A DNA stretch of 5,045 nt from positions 1 through 5,045 of the forward strand of contig CAUJII010000058.1 in assembly GCA_963205035.1 (NCBI GenBank), read 5' to 3'. Of this stretch, positions 2,092-5,045 are shown piece by piece (the stretch's first letter is position 1; each line of letters starts with the position of its first letter). Under the pieces are notes generated by a model. The model did not search any database. It worked only from the letters and a program-made list of their open reading frames with translations, and was not told the origin of the DNA. Origin of the DNA: Spirochaetota bacterium (GTDB lineage Bacteria > Spirochaetota > Leptospiria > Turneriellales > Turneriellaceae). Both the position numbers and the translations under genes were made by a program.

Positions 2092-5045
2092 ATGTCGAAA
2101 CAAAACCCCGGTGTCACGTCACCCCTGCAAAAGTTGCTCGACGGCTTCAGAAATGCCTCCGCCAGCGAGCGTGAAAAGGGCACGTATTTTGAAGAGTTGA
2201 TATTGCTCTACTTAAAGAATGAACCGAGATACCGAGATCTTTATGACGGCGTCTGGATGTATGCCGATTGGGCGCGTGAGGTAGGTGGCGAATATGGCTT
2301 CGACGGCCGCGATATTGGTATCGACCTGGTGGCGCGTACCGAAGGCACTCAGGAATTTCATGCGATCCAGTGCAAATTTTTCGCGCCCCAGCACAGGGTG
2401 CAAAAGTCAGACATCGACAGTTTTTTTACCGCTTCGGGGCAAAAGCCGTTTGTCTCGCGTCTCATCGTCGTCTCGACCAACAACTGGTCAGAGCATGCCG
2501 CTGCGGCGCTCATAAATCAAAACCCGCCGGTCATGACGCTCTCTCTGTGGGATCTCGAAGAGAGTGCCATCGATTGGAGTGCGTATCAACCGAAGCAAAA
2601 AGCAATCCTACATGAAAAGAAAACCCTGCGTCCGCATCAAGAAAAGGCTTTGGCGCAAGTTGCCACCGGCTTCAAAGCCGCCGAGCGCGGTAAGCTCATC
2701 ATGGCTTGCGGCACCGGCAAAACGTTTACCTCGCTCAAAATTGCCGAGGCTCATGCCGGAGCGGGTGGGCGCGTACTCTTTATGGTGCCGAGTCTGGCGC
2801 TCTTATCGCAGGCACTCAGCGAATGGACGCAAGAAGCAACGATTGCGCTCAAGGCATTCGCCGTTTGCTCAGACGCCGAGATTGGCAAAAAGCGTCCGGG
2901 GGACGACGAGCGCGTCGAGACGCTTGTGCACGAGCTGAGTTTTCCGGCGACGACGAAACCCGCGAGCCTTGCACGCGCGATCGAGCAGTGCCACGACAAG
3001 AAGAACATGACGGTGGTATTCTCGACCTACCACAGTATCGATGTGGTGAGCCAAGCGCAGAAGAAGCACGGCCTGGCTGCATTCGATCTCATTATCTGCG
3101 ACGAGGCCCACCGCACGACGGGCGCAACATTCGAGGGTGAAGACGAGAGCGCGTTTGTGCGTGTGCACAGCGATAAGTATATCAAGGGCGCAAAGCGTCT
3201 CTACATGACGGCGACGCCGCGCATTTTTGGTCAGGCTGCAAAAGTGCAGGCAGAGGCTGAAACAATTACTCTTTGTTCGATGGACAATGAAGAGCTCTTC
3301 GGTAAAGAATTCTATACCATCAGTTTTTCAGAAGCCGTGGCGCGCGAACTCTTGGTCGATTACAAAGTGATTGTGCTCGCGGTCGACGAGGCGCATGTCA
3401 ATCGCAAGCTGCAAAAGCTCTTAGCGGACGAAACGAACGAGCTCAGGGTCGACGACGCAGCGCGCATCATCGGTTGCTGGAAAGCTCTTTCAAAACACCG
3501 GCTCGACCCATTAGACGACGCCGAACCCATGCAGCGCGCGGTTGCGTTTTGCCAGCGCATCGAGGTTGCGACAACTGCACGGGGCAGAACCCGTGCCACC
3601 GCGTCAAAACTCATCGCCAAAATGTTTCAGGCAGTCGTCGACGAGTACCAGAAAAACGAACCCGAAGCGCAGGGTGTCGTGTGCGCGGTGAAGCACGTCG
3701 ACGGTAGCATGCAGGCTTTCGAGAAAGAAGACAAACTGCGCTGGCTCAAAGAGAGTGCCGACGCGAATACCTGCCGCATCTTGAGCAATGTGCGCTGCCT
3801 CTCTGAAGGCGTCGATGTACCCGCACTCGACGCGGTGCTATTTCTCTCACCCCGGCAGAGCCAGGTCGACGTGGTGCAATCGGTGGGCCGTGTCATGCGC
3901 CGCGCGCCGGGTAAAAAACGCGGCTATGTCATTTTGCCGGTGGTGATACCGGCCGGGGTCGAACCGCATGAGGCCTTAAACGACAACCAGACGTACCGCG
4001 TGGTGTGGCAGGTGTTGCAGGCTTTGCGGGCGCACGACGACCGCTTCGATGCGATGGTCAATAAGATGGATTTAGTCGGCCCCGACACGAGTAAAATTGA
4101 AATCGTGAGTGTGACCGACCGCGTACCGCAGCGCAGAGCGCAGACTTCTGAAAAAGAGCGGCTGACAAGTCGTGCGCACGGCGGCCGTAGCATCGGCACA
4201 AGTGTAAATCCCACTGCCGAAGCAAATAGCAAGCAGACAGAAATCGAGTTTGAAATTGGCGACATGGAGCGCGCCATTTATGCCCGCATCGTCAAGAAAG
4301 TGGGTAATCCCCGGCATTGGGAAGAATGGGCGTATGATATCGGCAAGATTGCGAACACGCACATCGACCGCATCAAGGCGATTTTAGAAAACAAGAAGAA
4401 CGAGGTGGAGATCAAAGCGTTCAATGCCTTTGCTCTCGAATTGCGCGACGATTTGAACGATGCGATCAGCGATCAAGATGTGATCGAGATGCTCGCGCAG
4501 CATTTGGTGACGAAGCCGGTTTTCGATGCGCTCTTTGAAAATTATAGCTTCGCAAAAGAAAACCCGGTGTCGCAGGCCTTGGACAAGGTTTTGAAAACGC
4601 TCGAAAAGCACAGCCTGGGCAAAGAAGCCGACACGCTCGAAAAATTTTATGCGAGCGTAGCGCTCAGGGCGCGCGGCATCGATTCGGCGGCGGGCAAGCA
4701 GAAGATCATTCTCGAGCTCTACGATAAATTCTTTCGCGGCGCTTTTCCGCGGCTCACCGAGCGCTTGGGCATTGTCTACACGCCGGTCGAGGTGGTCGAT
4801 TTCATTCTGCACAGCGTCAATGACCTCTTGCAGTCAGAATTCGGCCAGAGCCTCGGTTCGAAAAACGTGCACATCATCGACCCCTTTGTCGGCACGGGCA
4901 CGTTCATCACGCGCCTCATTCAAAGTGGGCTCATTCATCCGGCGGATTTACCCCACAAATACAGAGAAGAAATCCACGCGAATGAAATTGTTCTCTTGGC
5001 GTATTACATCGCCGCGATCAACATCGAGGCGGCGTATCATGAGGC
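2092..5045 (+). CDS. Type ISP restriction-modification enzyme, LlaGI/LlaBIII-like (3' end outside window)
   Basis: This is a single-chain enzyme expected to methylate one DNA strand at an asymmetric site, or, on unmodified DNA, to translocate by ATP hydrolysis and cleave when two enzymes converge. There are 984 codons without a stop. Domains in order: an Mrr-like nuclease (about 1-170: G-T-Y-F-E34-E, G-I-D78-L-V, Q93-C-K95; from memory, D78 is also the active-site residue number in LlaGI/LlaBIII). Then a superfamily 2 translocase (about 175-625) with L-R-P-H-Q183, Walker A A-C-G-T-G-K210-T, P-S-L (233-235), D337-E-A-H, M-T-A-T-P-R377, E-G-V-D-V-P (572-577) and Q596-S-V-G-R-V-M-R-R604. Next a coupler (about 640-880), and the beginning of an N6-adenine methyltransferase: Y896-T-P-V-E-V-V and D930-P-F-V-G-T-G-T-F. 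The catalytic NPP[YW] and target-recognition domain lie beyond the window; known relatives are ~1570 residues. ATG 2092 is the first possible start after an in-frame TAA (2080-2082). There is no good Shine-Dalgarno sequence: GAGAG (2075-2079) is 12 nt away. Confidence 0.93.
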   Translation, partial: MSKQNPGVTSPLQKLLDGFRNASASEREKGTYFEELILLYLKNEPRYRDLYDGVWMYADWAREVGGEYGFDGRDIGIDLVARTEGTQEFHAIQCKFFAPQHRVQKSDIDSFFTASGQKPFVSRLIVVSTNNWSEHAAAALINQNPPVMTLSLWDLEESAIDWSAYQPKQKAILHEKKTLRPHQEKALAQVATGFKAAERGKLIMACGTGKTFTSLKIAEAHAGAGGRVLFMVPSLALLSQALSEWTQEATIALKAFAVCSDAEIGKKRPGDDERVETLVHELSFPATTKPASLARAIEQCHDKKNMTVVFSTYHSIDVVSQAQKKHGLAAFDLIICDEAHRTTGATFEGEDESAFVRVHSDKYIKGAKRLYMTATPRIFGQAAKVQAEAETITLCSMDNEELFGKEFYTISFSEAVARELLVDYKVIVLAVDEAHVNRKLQKLLADETNELRVDDAARIIGCWKALSKHRLDPLDDAEPMQRAVAFCQRIEVATTARGRTRATASKLIAKMFQAVVDEYQKNEPEAQGVVCAVKHVDGSMQAFEKEDKLRWLKESADANTCRILSNVRCLSEGVDVPALDAVLFLSPRQSQVDVVQSVGRVMRRAPGKKRGYVILPVVIPAGVEPHEALNDNQTYRVVWQVLQALRAHDDRFDAMVNKMDLVGPDTSKIEIVSVTDRVPQRRAQTSEKERLTSRAHGGRSIGTSVNPTAEANSKQTEIEFEIGDMERAIYARIVKKVGNPRHWEEWAYDIGKIANTHIDRIKAILENKKNEVEIKAFNAFALELRDDLNDAISDQDVIEMLAQHLVTKPVFDALFENYSFAKENPVSQALDKVLKTLEKHSLGKEADTLEKFYASVALRARGIDSAAGKQKIILELYDKFFRGAFPRLTERLGIVYTPVEVVDFILHSVNDLLQSEFGQSLGSKNVHIIDPFVGTGTFITRLIQSGLIHPADLPHKYREEIHANEIVLLAYYIAAINIEAAYHE

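Noticed and set aside
3382..3396. A second D-E-A-H string (residues 432-435) in the restriction enzyme, suggesting a duplicated helicase motif II.
   Set aside because: It follows Y-K-V-I-V-L-A-V, a segment that typically opens the second RecA-like domain in this family, and no second Walker A precedes it. The genuine motif II is at residues 337-340, so the final resemblance is coincidental.
3924..4812. Long minus-strand open frames opposite the restriction gene (for example 4384-4812).
   Set aside because: They lie antisense to a motif-rich, uninterrupted + strand gene, show no family resemblance and are explained by GC-biased codon use.

Overview
The window looks like an accessory, defence-type stretch of a spirochaete chromosome, most likely from the order Leptospirales (Leptonema/Turneriella-like). 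Two things suggest this. The window opens with the C-terminus of a DUF1554 protein, a family largely confined to Leptospira and relatives. It also combines a GC-rich backbone (roughly 60% in the rows I counted inside the large + strand gene) with a much AT-richer insert (about 27-33% GC in rows counted between 1141 and 1620). The taxonomic call is an inference.

Layout. Positions 1-205 hold the 3' end of a DUF1554 gene (+), which ends in a hairpin that includes its stop codon. Positions 248-575 hold a HicB-like antitoxin (+) followed without a gap by the first ~21 codons of hicA. The hicA frame then breaks off and runs into the 3' end of an outer-membrane beta-barrel gene (to 781). A convergent minus-strand operon occupies 1800 down to 829. 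It reads DUF6364 ribbon-helix-helix antitoxin, PIN-domain (VapC) toxin, then a CopG/BrnA-type antitoxin with no intact toxin of its own. Between the last two genes is a short reading frame resembling the tail of a BrnT toxin. A 14-bp perfect direct repeat brackets the CopG gene. Positions 1836-2091 are intergenic. From 2092 to the window edge (984 codons, still open) runs a single-polypeptide Type ISP restriction-modification enzyme of the LlaGI/LlaBIII family: Mrr-like nuclease, superfamily 2 helicase/translocase, coupler and the start of an N6-adenine methyltransferase.

Functionally, one complete toxin-antitoxin pair (DUF6364/PIN) and two antitoxins that have lost their toxins (HicB, CopG) sit beside a phage-defence restriction enzyme. 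This pattern fits repeated gain and decay of defence modules. Both antitoxin promoters look alike: a TTGAC -35 box, a 17-bp spacer holding a palindrome, and a -10 box only 5-6 bp before the ATG. This suggests autoregulated, nearly leaderless transcripts. I do not see a wholly new system. The more unusual points are the toxin remnants, the repeat around the orphan antitoxin, and a tyrosine where the PIN family usually has an acidic residue.
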